From Gp6-AA40 sp036742665 (GTDB lineage: Bacteria; Acidobacteriota; Vicinamibacteria; Vicinamibacterales; UBA2999): a stretch of DNA of 64,000 nt. The stretch lies in assembly GCA_036742665.1 (NCBI GenBank), contig DAINQP010000001.1, forward strand, positions 12,204-76,203, written 5' to 3'. The position numbers and the translations under genes are program-made. Under the pieces are notes generated by a model. It ran no database searches and had not been told where the DNA came from. It saw only the letters and a list, made by a program, of their open reading frames with translations. Positions 43,206 to 51,385 of the stretch are shown piece after piece; the stretch's first letter is position 1; each line of letters begins with the position of its first letter.

Positions 43206-46085
43206 CTACGTACGGAGATGTGGCTTGAGGAACCGCCCAGTATGCGAGGTCTTGCACTTCGCGACATCCTCTGGCGTCCCGGCGACGACGACCTCGCCGC
43301 CGGCGTGGCCGCCCTCGGGACCGAGATCGATGACGTGATCGGCCGTCTTGATCACGTCGAGATGATGTTCGATGAGCAGCACCGTGTGCCCAGCATCGAC
43401 CAGGCGATTGAGCGATTCGAGCAGCCGCTCCACATCGGCCAGGTGCAGGCCGGTCGTCGGTTCGTCGAGGATGTAGAGCGTATGCTTCGAGCGCTGCAAC
43501 GTACTCAGCTCGGTGGCGATCTTGATCCGCTGCGCCTCCCCGCCCGATAGCGTCGTCGCTGACTGGCCGAGTGTCAGGTAGCCGAGCCCGAGATCGGCAA
43601 GCACCTGAATCTTCTTGCGGACGTTCGGCTCCTCCGCAAAGAACGCGACGCCCTCCTCCACCGACATATTCAACACGTCGTCAATTGTCTTGCCGCGGAG
43701 TGTGACCTCGAGCGTCTCGCTGTTGAAACGCGCCCCTTTGCACGCGCCGCAGGTGACCTCGACATCAGGCATGAAGTAGAGCTGCGTCGTGATCGCGCCC
43801 TCGCCCTGACATTCCTCGCAGCGTCCGCCTTTGACGTTGAAGCTGAATCGCCCGGCTTTGTAGCCACGCTCCACTGACAGCGGCGCCTGCGTGAATAGCT
43901 CGCGGATGGTGTCGTAGAAACCAATGTAGGTCGCCGGATTGGACCGGCTGTTCCGTCCGATCGGCGATTGATCGATGTTGACCACCTTGTGGACGTGCTG
44001 GATGCCGTCGATGCCATCGTGCTCGCCGGGCAGCGTCCGGGTATCGATCAGATGCTTCCACAACGCCTTGAACAGGATCTCGTTCACCAGCGAGCTCTTG
44101 CCCGAACCAGACGCACCGGTAATGGCGACCAGCTTGCCAAGCGGGATCGCGACGTCCACGTTCTTCAGATTGTTCTGACGCGCGCCGCGAACGGTCAGCG
44201 TCTTGCCGTTCCCTGTGCGGCGCTGCTTCGGGATGGCAATCGACCGCTTGCCCGAGAGGAACTGTCCCGTCGGCGACGTCTTCGACTTGAGCACGTCCGC
44301 GAATGTGCCCTGCACGACGACAGTGCCGCCGTGCACGCCTGGTCCGGGACCCATCTCCACGATGTGATCGGCAGCGCGGATGGTGTCCTCGTCATGCTCG
44401 ACGACGATGACCGTGTTGCCGATGTCGCGAAGACTCTCGAGCGTCGCGATCATCTTGACGTTGTCCTTCGGATGCAGACCGATGCTCGGCTCGTCGAGCA
44501 CATAGAGCATGCCCATGAGGCCGGAGCCGATCTGCGTAGAAAGGCGGATGCGCTGGGACTCGCCGCCGGAGAGCGTGCCGGAACGCCGACTGAAACTGAG
44601 ATAGTCGAGGCCGATGCCGAGCAGCAGATTCACGCGGCCGCGAACCTCTTTGAGCACCTGACGTCCGGCATCGTCTCCGCGGCCTGCGGGCTTGATCGTA
44701 CCGAGAAAGGCGTGCAGCTCGTCGAAATGGAGCTGCCCCATCTCGTGGATGTTCTTGCCCTCGATCGTGAACAGCAGTCGTGTCGCGCGCAATCGCGCGC
44801 CGTTGCAGTCGGGGCAGACGTGCTCGACCATCACCTTGTCGAGCCACTCTTCCATCCGCGAGTTGGCCTCCCCGCGTTGGCGATAGCGCCGGTACCACCG
44901 CTCGATGCGACGGGCAATGCCGTTGAAGCCGACCTCCTTGCCTTCGTGATCGTCGCGTTTGACCTTGGCTTCCGGCGGCGACGTCAGCACGACTTTCTTG
45001 GGATCGATCCCATAGAGAATCGCATTGCGCGCCTTGTCCTTGAGATCCTTCCACGGCGTGTCGAGCGAGAAACTCAGACCCCTCGCCAGGCTATACATTA
45101 CGCGGCCATCCCACGTGTCGGGGTTGTATCGGAAGGCTTCCTTCACGAAACAGCCGCCGCGGATGCTGCGCCTGGGATCGGGAATCAGCAGCTCGGGATG
45201 CGTCAGCTTGTCCACACCGAGCCCGCCGCAGGTGCGGCAGGCACTCTCCGGATCGTTGAAGACGAAATAGCTTGGGCCGATCTCGCCGTAGACGAAGTGA
45301 TGCGTGGCACTACTCATCGATCGGTAGAACTTATCCGCATCGGCCTTGCTCACACCGGCGACGATGTGAACCTGCATGAGGCCGTCCCCGACGACGAGCG
45401 CCGCGGCGATGCCGGCCTTGATCGCCTTCTCGTGCTTCCGGTTGACCACGAACCGATCCACGATCGCGTCCATGTCTCGCACCGACGGTTCGTCGAGTTC
45501 GAGCTGCGAGGCGATGTCCACGGACGTCCCGTCAACGATGACGCGGCGGCAACCCTTCTTCCGCAATTCGGTGAAGACCAAATCGAGATCCTCGCCGTAG
45601 ACCTTGAACACGGGCGCCCGCAGCTCGATCTCGGTGCCCGCCGGCAACGAGAGGATGGCTTCGAGGATCTGGCTCGCCGATCGGCTCGGCGTCGGGTCGC
45701 CCGTGCGCGGGCAGTGTGGCTGACCGATGGTGGCGAACAGCAGGTTCAGATAGCTCGCGATGTCGGTCATCGTGCCGACAGTGGAGCGCGGGTTGCTGGT
45801 CAGCGTCTTCTGCTCGATGGAAATCACCGGCGACAGGCCGAAGACGAAATCGACGTCGGGCTTGGCGACGTGCGCGACGAACCGCTTGGCGTAGTTCGAG
45901 AGCGACTCCATGTAGCGACGCTGCCCTTCGGCGTAGATCGTGTCGAAGGCGAGGCTCGACTTGCCCGATCCGGACAGACCGGTGACGACGATCAGCCGGT
46001 CGCGGGGGATGTCGAGCGAGATGTTTTTGAGGTTATGGACGCGCGCGCCCTGGATGGCGATCGTCGTCCGCGCCGACTTCATCAT
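43206..46085 (-). CDS. uvrA: UvrA-family ABC protein lacking half of its first zinc module
   Basis: 959 residues. UvrA finds DNA damage for nucleotide excision repair. Both ABC modules are complete: GLSGSGKSSLAFDTIYAEGQ, LSGGESQRIRLSTQIGSGL and VLDEPSIGLHP in the first; GASGSGKSSLVNEIL, LSGGEAQRIKIATEL and ILDEPTTGLH in the second. The UvrB-contact region has SIEQKTLTSNPRSTVGTMTD. The second zinc module is intact (CEEC ... CGAC). In the first, only CRTCGGLG remains; the usual upstream CPxCG pair is replaced by SATHHFVYGEIGPSYFVF. It may be a divergent paralogue rather than the main repair protein. It starts four bases after the nucleotidyltransferase stop. Confidence 0.93.
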   Translation of the reverse strand: MMKSARTTIAIQGARVHNLKNISLDIPRDRLIVVTGLSGSGKSSLAFDTIYAEGQRRYMESLSNYAKRFVAHVAKPDVDFVFGLSPVISIEQKTLTSNPRSTVGTMTDIASYLNLLFATIGQPHCPRTGDPTPSRSASQILEAILSLPAGTEIELRAPVFKVYGEDLDLVFTELRKKGCRRVIVDGTSVDIASQLELDEPSVRDMDAIVDRFVVNRKHEKAIKAGIAAALVVGDGLMQVHIVAGVSKADADKFYRSMSSATHHFVYGEIGPSYFVFNDPESACRTCGGLGVDKLTHPELLIPDPRRSIRGGCFVKEAFRYNPDTWDGRVMYSLARGLSFSLDTPWKDLKDKARNAILYGIDPKKVVLTSPPEAKVKRDDHEGKEVGFNGIARRIERWYRRYRQRGEANSRMEEWLDKVMVEHVCPDCNGARLRATRLLFTIEGKNIHEMGQLHFDELHAFLGTIKPAGRGDDAGRQVLKEVRGRVNLLLGIGLDYLSFSRRSGTLSGGESQRIRLSTQIGSGLMGMLYVLDEPSIGLHPKDNVKMIATLESLRDIGNTVIVVEHDEDTIRAADHIVEMGPGPGVHGGTVVVQGTFADVLKSKTSPTGQFLSGKRSIAIPKQRRTGNGKTLTVRGARQNNLKNVDVAIPLGKLVAITGASGSGKSSLVNEILFKALWKHLIDTRTLPGEHDGIDGIQHVHKVVNIDQSPIGRNSRSNPATYIGFYDTIRELFTQAPLSVERGYKAGRFSFNVKGGRCEECQGEGAITTQLYFMPDVEVTCGACKGARFNSETLEVTLRGKTIDDVLNMSVEEGVAFFAEEPNVRKKIQVLADLGLGYLTLGQSATTLSGGEAQRIKIATELSTLQRSKHTLYILDEPTTGLHLADVERLLESLNRLVDAGHTVLLIEHHLDVIKTADHVIDLGPEGGHAGGEVVVAGTPEDVAKCKTSHTGRFLKPHLRT

Positions 46086-46089
46086 CGTG

Positions 46090-47028
46090 TCATCGTAGAG
46101 GCGAGTCTTCAGACTCGCCTGCATGGAAGAAGGCGAGCTCTTGAACGTCCGCATTGCTCCGTTTGGTGAGACGCGCCGCGATCGAGGCTTTGCCGATGCG
46201 GCCCTGGTCCGCGAGGTACTCGCAGGCCGTGGTCACGCCGTTGACGTTGAAGTGACGCGCGAAATACGTCTCGATCTCGGTGGCCGAGCGCGCTTCGCCG
46301 GCCTCCTCCAGGTACTCCACGATCGGTGCGAACAGCAAATCGGCACGCTCGGCGACGTAGGCATCAACCGCGTCGAGCGCCGCGTGGACAGCCCGGGTCG
46401 TCTTTTTGGCATTGAGCATCGCGGTGTAGATCACCGTGAAGAACTCAGGATTCAACGCGGCTGCCTGCGGCACCACTTCGCGATCGGCGAGCAGGCCGCG
46501 GCTGATGATCTCGATCTGCGCGAGCGGCGTCGCCGCGTACAGGATCCACAGGGCCGTGTAGTCGAGATCCGCACGTGTGACGAACCATTTATGCGCCTTG
46601 TGAATGCACGCCAGCGCACCGGTCCCGCAGCCGAGCAGTTGAAACTGCGTATCGCGATCCCCGATCGCACTCAGGTGCCCACACATCTGCTCGATCGACG
46701 GATCGTGCGTATACAGCAGCCGTCCCTTGGCGAGAAACGAGTGCATGAACGAGTTCGTGACGGAGCCCTCCACCGTCTCCCGGAATTTCGCGCGTGGCAT
46801 CAGGAGCGCGTGCACGTTCACGCCGTCGGCGTAGAGCGCGATGTCGCCGGCATCCACCTTCTTGTCGTCAATAGTCACCAGCACCAGGTCGATGTCGGAC
46901 TTCGCCCAGACGGTGTCGTACGACAGGCTGCCGCAGAGAATCGCGGCCAGAATCGAGCGATCCTGTTTGATCTGTTCGACCAGATCATTGAGCGCGGCGG
47001 AAAACTTCTGATGAACCGTTCCGCTCAT
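46090..47028 (-). CDS. Nucleotidyltransferase-fold protein
   Basis: 312 residues. Residues 15-100 hold the nucleotidyltransferase motif (AAILCGSLSYDTVWAKSDID, LVLVTIDD), with Gly-Ser and the two metal-binding Asp residues. A helical middle (TGALACIHKAHKWFVTRADL, DYTALWILYAATPLAQIEII) and a small winged-helix-like end (FARHFNVNGVTTACEYLADQ, GRIGKASIAARLT) follow. The substrate is unknown; the fold serves antibiotic-modifying, tRNA and toxin enzymes. The final residues (AGESEDSPLR) are encoded by the hairpin at 46099. It overlaps nothing but sits four bases before uvrA. A longer start at 47166 would read through the hairpin at 47052. Confidence 0.8.
   Translation of the reverse strand: MSGTVHQKFSAALNDLVEQIKQDRSILAAILCGSLSYDTVWAKSDIDLVLVTIDDKKVDAGDIALYADGVNVHALLMPRAKFRETVEGSVTNSFMHSFLAKGRLLYTHDPSIEQMCGHLSAIGDRDTQFQLLGCGTGALACIHKAHKWFVTRADLDYTALWILYAATPLAQIEIISRGLLADREVVPQAAALNPEFFTVIYTAMLNAKKTTRAVHAALDAVDAYVAERADLLFAPIVEYLEEAGEARSATEIETYFARHFNVNGVTTACEYLADQGRIGKASIAARLTKRSNADVQELAFFHAGESEDSPLR
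46099..46120. repeat. CTTCAG-centre hairpin (copy 3), inside a coding end
   Basis: aggcgagtct (46099-46108) and agactcgcct (46111-46120) pair perfectly over 10 bp around TC, preceded by cgtag. It encodes the last residues of the nucleotidyltransferase and lies 14 bases upstream of the uvrA start. Confidence 0.85.
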
Positions 47029-47051
47029 GGACTCTGAAAGGATAACGTAGT

Positions 47052-47069
47052 GTCCGGCTTCAGCCGGAC
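47052..47069. repeat. CTTCAG-centre hairpin (copy 4)
   Basis: gtccggcttcagccggac, a perfect 8-bp stem preceded by acgtagt. It lies between the divergent starts of the nucleotidyltransferase (47028) and zinc-ribbon (47095) genes. Confidence 0.9.
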
Positions 47070-47094
47070 CGGCTGTTCGCCGATAATCCCATCG

Positions 47095-47586
47095 ATGTCT
47101 GATTGCCGGAACTGCGGCGCGCCGGTGCGAATCACCCGCGACAGGGGACTGCTCATCTGCGATCACTGCGGCACTGAGCAGGACGCACCGGCAATTTCCG
47201 AGCAGCTCGAACTACTCGGCGAAACTTCACAGGCATGCCCGGTCTGCTCGAAGCCGTTATCACAGGGCCGCCTGCACGGCCATCCCCTTCTCTGCTGTCC
47301 AGGCTGCGGTGGTTTGCTGATCGATATGAACCGGTTTACGACAATCATCGACTTAGTCCGCGCTTACGACGTCGGCGCGTTTCGGACGACAGTGCCGTCC
47401 AATCAGAAGCCGGGAGAACGGACGCTGAAGTGCCCGTCGTGCGGGCAGCCCTTCATCAGCCATCACTATGGGGGGCCGGGACACGTGGTCATCGACACCT
47501 GCAGCACGTGTCTGGTGAATTGGCTGGACCAGGGCGAGCTGCGGCGCATTGCGCTCGCCCCTGATCGAGCGCGAGGGACGGACTAG
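47095..47586 (+). CDS. Zinc-ribbon protein
   Basis: 163 residues. Three or four zinc knuckles are visible: CRNCGAP with LICDHCGTE, CPVCSKP with LLCCPGCGGLLIDMNRF, and CPSCGQPF with TCSTCLVNWLDQGELR. The middle and last units match the zf-TFIIB-type pattern (C-P-x-C, then G-x-x-x-D/W and L-x-x-G-E-L). The function is unknown; such proteins bind nucleic acid or chaperone metal sites. The start at 47095 is chosen because upstream codons come from the hairpin. Confidence 0.82.
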   Translation: MSDCRNCGAPVRITRDRGLLICDHCGTEQDAPAISEQLELLGETSQACPVCSKPLSQGRLHGHPLLCCPGCGGLLIDMNRFTTIIDLVRAYDVGAFRTTVPSNQKPGERTLKCPSCGQPFISHHYGGPGHVVIDTCSTCLVNWLDQGELRRIALAPDRARGTD

Positions 47587-47623
47587 GTGCCAGATCGGCA
47601 CGTCCAGGAGGACGTGCCCCGCT

Positions 47624-48886
47624 TCAATCCGCGACGGATTGCGCGACGAGATCTTCGAAGTCACGCTGAATCTCGCCGTTCGACGTTTGCACCATCAGCA
47701 CTGCCGTCAGTTCCTCCTTCGGATCAACGAAGAAGTGCGTGCCCTGCGCGCCGGTCCATCCGAACGTGCCGTCGGAGAGCATCGTCCCGCGCGCCGCGTG
47801 ATTGGTGACGACGCGCACGCTGAGGCCGTAGCCTTCACCCGCAGGGCGGCCTTGCAGCGTGTCGGGAATGTGCGCCGCGGAGATCATCTCCACCGTCTTG
47901 CGGCTGAGCAGCCGCTTGCCGTTCATCTCACCGCCGCCGGCGAGCATGATCCCGAGCGGCAGATAGTCCTCCGCCGTGCTGTACAAACCACCGGAGCCCC
48001 GGAAGTAAACGTTACGCGACATCGTGTCGTTGGCCATCACCTGTTTGTTGAGCCCTGTCGGCGTACGCGAGTAGACCGTGGCCACGCGCGGCATCTGCGC
48101 ATCCGTCGGCCAGAAGGTGATGTCCTTCATGCCGAGCGGATCAAAGATGCGGGTGCGAACGAAACGATCGAGCGGCATGCCTGACGCGATCTCGATGATG
48201 CGGCCGAGAGTTTCGAATCCGGCCCCTGGGCTGTAGGCCCACCGTGACCCTGGCTGGAATTCGAGGGCGGTGCCGCCGAGGCGCGGGATGTACTGCGCCA
48301 GCGTCTCACCGTCCTTCCGCGCGATCTTGTCGATGTCGCTGGTGCTCATCGGACCGCTTCCCAGTCCGGACGTGTGCGTGAGCAGATCCTTGATGGTGAT
48401 CTCGCGCAGCGCGGGAACCGTGTAGAACTGTGGCGGCGGCGGGGCGCCCCCTGCGGCGCCCGCGCCACGGCCGGCCGGCGCGGTCTGCAGGATCGCGACT
48501 TTCATGTTGCGGAACTCCGGAATGTAGCGCGACACCGGATCGTTCAGCCGCAGCTTGCCCTCCTCGACCATCATCATCACGCTGACGCCGACGACCGGCT
48601 TGGTCATCGACGCAATGCGGAACATGCTGGACGAGGACATCGGCTGCTTGGTGTCGAGATCCATCACGCCCTGCGCATTCACATACGCGACGCGTCCCTT
48701 GCGGGCGACGGCGACGACGGCTCCGGCGAGATCGCCGGCGGCAATACGCCGCTGAATCATCTGCGCGAGGCGTTGCAGCCGCTCGGATGAGAGACCAACT
48801 TCTTCAGGCTTGCCCACGGTCGTGGCCGTGCCGACGGGCAGGGCCAGGAAAACGAGGATCGCGAGACAGGCGATAGCGGTTCTCAT
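47624..48886 (-). CDS. Exported beta-lactamase-fold serine hydrolase
   Basis: 420 residues, start at 48886 after a GGGAGG ribosome site, with a signal peptide (TAIACLAILVFLALPVGTAT). The class C beta-lactamase/esterase fold shows SxxK as SMTK in MFRIASMTKPVVGVSV, the Tyr motif as YSPGAG in RWAYSPGAGFETLGRIIEIA, and LLTHTSGLGSG between them. A Pro/Gly-rich insert (APAGRGAGAAGGAPPPP) is unusual. The C-terminus has FGWTGAQGTHFFVDPKEEL at the place of the KTG triad. It is probably a periplasmic esterase or peptidase; resistance cannot be assumed. Confidence 0.92.
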   Translation of the reverse strand: MRTAIACLAILVFLALPVGTATTVGKPEEVGLSSERLQRLAQMIQRRIAAGDLAGAVVAVARKGRVAYVNAQGVMDLDTKQPMSSSSMFRIASMTKPVVGVSVMMMVEEGKLRLNDPVSRYIPEFRNMKVAILQTAPAGRGAGAAGGAPPPPQFYTVPALREITIKDLLTHTSGLGSGPMSTSDIDKIARKDGETLAQYIPRLGGTALEFQPGSRWAYSPGAGFETLGRIIEIASGMPLDRFVRTRIFDPLGMKDITFWPTDAQMPRVATVYSRTPTGLNKQVMANDTMSRNVYFRGSGGLYSTAEDYLPLGIMLAGGGEMNGKRLLSRKTVEMISAAHIPDTLQGRPAGEGYGLSVRVVTNHAARGTMLSDGTFGWTGAQGTHFFVDPKEELTAVLMVQTSNGEIQRDFEDLVAQSVAD

Positions 48887-48928
48887 CACGGCCTCCCGGA
48901 AAATGACGGGAGGGATTATAGATGTAGT

Positions 48929-48946
48929 GTCCACCTTCAGGTGGAC
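48929..48946. repeat. CTTCAG-centre hairpin (copy 5)
   Basis: gtccaccttcaggtggac, a perfect 8-bp stem preceded by gatgtagt, 43 bases upstream of the serine-hydrolase start. The stem differs from copy 4 at paired positions while pairing is kept. Confidence 0.9.
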
Positions 48947-49012
48947 TATTCGCATCGCCGTGGCCCTACCGGCTCGCCGCGCCGTCGGAGCACGACGACT
49001 CAGGTGAAAGCA

Positions 49013-49072
49013 TTTTCACCGGACCTCTGTGCCTTGGTGCCTCGGTGTGTCGTCACGCACGTGAAGTCAGCG
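49013..49072 (+). repeat. Dispersed repeat, copy B
   Basis: Contains acctctgtgccttggtgcc, ggtgtgtcgt and cgtgaagtcag, in the same order as copy A at 43022-43082 read on the other strand. With the hairpin above it fills the 188-base gap between two minus-strand genes. Confidence 0.6.
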
Positions 49073-49074
49073 AA

Positions 49075-49962
49075 CTAATTTCTTAGAATGTCTTCAAAGA
49101 ATTTCAGCGCCCGCGGATCCCCCGACTGACCGAGCCAGAACATCGCCTGACGCCGGACCTCGCGATTCTGGTTGGTGCGGGCGACGTCGATCATCTTTGG
49201 CACGCCCTCGTCCTTCGGCATCTGGCTGAGTGCGAACACCGCCTTCTTTTTGACCTCGGTGTCGGGGTCGTTGTCGATCGCGTTCGAGACGGCCTCCATG
49301 GCCTTCGCGCCCGCGCGCTGGGCGACCCAGAACAGCGCATCGCCGCGCACGCGCGCGTCCTTCCCGGTGCGCGCCAGCGACAACAGGCGGTCGAGTGCCG
49401 GCGGATCGGCGTGAAGCGCGATCGCGACAACAGCCTGATTCTGCAGACGGCGAGCGGCTTCACCGCCGGTGAATCGCGTCAGCCAATCGAGACTGGCCGC
49501 AGCAGAGACACCCGTCAGCCAGCTGACCTTGAGGCCACCCGCATCGAGCGGGCATTCGGGTGTCGAGAACTGGATACGATCGACGCGCCGGTCAGCGACG
49601 CGATAGAGCACGTACAGAGTGTCCGACCCTTCGAGCTTTACGGGCCTGTCCCGAGCTGAGTCGACGGAACCGACGTGGCGCGCGAATCCATCCCGGCTCG
49701 ACCAGCAGCTGCTGTCTCCACCACGCGGGTTCGTCGCCACAGCGTAGCCGACCCACATCGGATCGGTTGTGGCGGCGATGAGCGCGTCGAGCTCGCGATC
49801 GAGCGCTCCAGTCAGCGGGCGCACATCGAGCGTGCCGTTCTCGACCGTCGGCGTCCGCGGCGCCGCCGTCTGCGGCGCCGCCGTCTGCGGCGCAGGCGTC
49901 TGTGCGACGGCACTGCCACCTGACACAAACAGGCCCACGACGATGACCCACAATGCTTTCAT
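49075..49962 (-). CDS. Exported HEAT-repeat protein
   Basis: 295 residues, start at 49962 with AGGTG ribosome site and a signal peptide (LWVIVVGLFVSGGSAVAQ). A Pro/Ala/Thr repeat linker (APQTAAPQTAAPRTP) leads to a domain with CWSSRDG and STPECPLDAGG, which may be a small disulfide domain. The C-terminal half has HEAT repeats (DALFWVAQRAGAKAMEAVSN, KKKAVFALSQMPKDEGVPKM, RRQAMFWLGQSGDPRALKFF). It is the last gene of the sigma-factor operon, eight bases after the previous stop. It probably serves as a periplasmic scaffold. Confidence 0.85.
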   Translation of the reverse strand: MKALWVIVVGLFVSGGSAVAQTPAPQTAAPQTAAPRTPTVENGTLDVRPLTGALDRELDALIAATTDPMWVGYAVATNPRGGDSSCWSSRDGFARHVGSVDSARDRPVKLEGSDTLYVLYRVADRRVDRIQFSTPECPLDAGGLKVSWLTGVSAAASLDWLTRFTGGEAARRLQNQAVVAIALHADPPALDRLLSLARTGKDARVRGDALFWVAQRAGAKAMEAVSNAIDNDPDTEVKKKAVFALSQMPKDEGVPKMIDVARTNQNREVRRQAMFWLGQSGDPRALKFFEDILRN

Positions 49963-49970
49963 CGCGCACC

Positions 49971-51350
49971 TCACTTCAGCAGCTCGAGCATGTACTCTTG
50001 CGCCTCGCGCGAGTCCATGAGCGCCAGCTTCTCGACGATGCGGCGCTTGAGATCGCGGTCGGTCTCTTTCCGGGCTAACGTCACCAGCGCGCTCGCGTTC
50101 CCGGAGAAGAAGAGGCCGTCGACCGCGGCGCGTTTGACGCCTGGGTCGCCCTGACGGTTGTAGATATTGACGAGGGTGTCGCCGGAACGCCCACCGCCGG
50201 CCATGCCCAGCTGCTGGATCGCGCGACGCCGCAAGTCCATGTTCGCGTCGGAATTCGCCACCTCGGTCAGATGCGCGACGTCGCCGCTCATCATCATGCT
50301 CTGCAGCATCTGCTGCCTGACGTCCACCGACGATTCCTTCTGATAGAGCTGCCACAACTCGTCGCGCGCCCCCATCATGCCCAGCGCGCGGACGGCCTCC
50401 GATCGCAGCTCCGGTGACTTCTCGCCTGTCGCCGCCGCCATCACACGCTGACGGTCGCCGGCAATGCCGAACGAGCGCAGGATCTGACGCTTGATATCCA
50501 GGTCCGCTGATGATCCGTAGATCTCGGCCAGCACCTGCCGATTCTCGGGGCTGCCGTGGACGCCGAGATACTGAATCGCCTTGCGCTGCAGATCGGGATT
50601 GCTGTTCCCCTTGGCCACGGCGGCGAGCACCTGTTGCGCGCGTGGTGAGCCGCTCTGCGCCAGGACGAAGAGCGCGCGTTCCTTCAAGCGGGGCGACTGC
50701 GTCCCCTGCAGGATCTTCTCGAGAAGCGGCACACCCTGCGCCGGGTCCATCTGCTGCAGGCCCTGAATCGCCAGCAGCTTGAGGTCATCGTCATTCTGCT
50801 GATCGGGCGACACCGGCTGGCCGGCGCGCTGGCGCACCGCGATCTCGAGGGCCCGCGCGTCGTTCAGCCATCGGCTCATCGGATAGGTCTTCAGCAGCTC
50901 GGCGACAGTCGTCAGCGCCTCGGCCTGACGGTTCAACCGGTCCAGCGAATACGCCTGCCAGTAGAGTGCGGCGTCGGCTCGTGGAAAGTTGGCGTTTGCC
51001 AATTCGCGAAACTGATCGATGGCCCGCGCCCATTCCCCGCGCTCGATGGCACGCTGCGCGCGCTCGTAGGCTCCCTCCGCCCGCGCCTGCGATCCGCGCT
51101 CGCGTTCGCGCGCCGCCTGCTCACGATCGCGCGCGGCTTGCTCGCGTTCACGCGCGGCCTGCTCTTGCTCGCTGCGGCTTCGCTCGCTGGCCTGCTCGGC
51201 CTCGAGCCGAGCCACACGATCGTCCGGCACGGCGCTAGTACGGCCGTTCCTTTCGGACCGGCTGCGATCGTCCTGCCCTCCAGCCGCAGGGGACGCAGCC
51301 ACGAGGGCCAGCGCAAGACACGCGATCGTCCATCCTGGGGTTCCTCTCAT
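49971..51350 (-). CDS. Exported coiled-coil and HEAT-repeat protein
   Basis: 459 residues. Two adjacent ATGs (51353, 51350) follow a GGAGAG site; the second has better spacing. A signal peptide (ACLALALVAASPAAGG) leads to a charged coiled coil of about 60 residues built from REREQAA-like heptads. A TPR-like pair follows (RAIDQFRELANANFPRADAA, LYWQAYSLDRLNRQAEAL), then a long HEAT array (LLAIQGLQQMDPAQGVPLLE, RALFVLAQSGSPRAQQVLAA, RRRAIQQLGMAGGGRSGDTL). Probably a periplasmic scaffold acting with the shorter HEAT protein next to it, under control of the sigma/anti-sigma pair. Confidence 0.88.
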   Translation of the reverse strand: MRGTPGWTIACLALALVAASPAAGGQDDRSRSERNGRTSAVPDDRVARLEAEQASERSRSEQEQAAREREQAARDREQAARERERGSQARAEGAYERAQRAIERGEWARAIDQFRELANANFPRADAALYWQAYSLDRLNRQAEALTTVAELLKTYPMSRWLNDARALEIAVRQRAGQPVSPDQQNDDDLKLLAIQGLQQMDPAQGVPLLEKILQGTQSPRLKERALFVLAQSGSPRAQQVLAAVAKGNSNPDLQRKAIQYLGVHGSPENRQVLAEIYGSSADLDIKRQILRSFGIAGDRQRVMAAATGEKSPELRSEAVRALGMMGARDELWQLYQKESSVDVRQQMLQSMMMSGDVAHLTEVANSDANMDLRRRAIQQLGMAGGGRSGDTLVNIYNRQGDPGVKRAAVDGLFFSGNASALVTLARKETDRDLKRRIVEKLALMDSREAQEYMLELLK

Positions 51351-51363
51351 CATGCTCTCCAGC

Positions 51364-51385
51364 GGCCGGTGCAAAAGGACCGGCC
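51364..51385. repeat. Hairpin between anti-sigma and HEAT genes
   Basis: ggccggt (51364-51370) and accggcc (51379-51385) form a 7-bp stem with an 8-base loop, within the gap between the anti-sigma stop and the HEAT start. Its centre differs from the CTTCAG set. It may lower expression of the downstream HEAT genes. Confidence 0.5.

Noticed and set aside
43968..46169. A 733-residue open frame on the plus strand opposite uvrA
   Set aside because: It is the mirror of a conserved uvrA frame in GC-rich DNA. Its residues are Arg/Asp/Val/His-rich with no domain pattern.
47624..48886. Beta-lactamase resistance gene
   Set aside because: Only the fold and the SxxK/Tyr motifs are shown; most acidobacterial members are esterases or peptidases.
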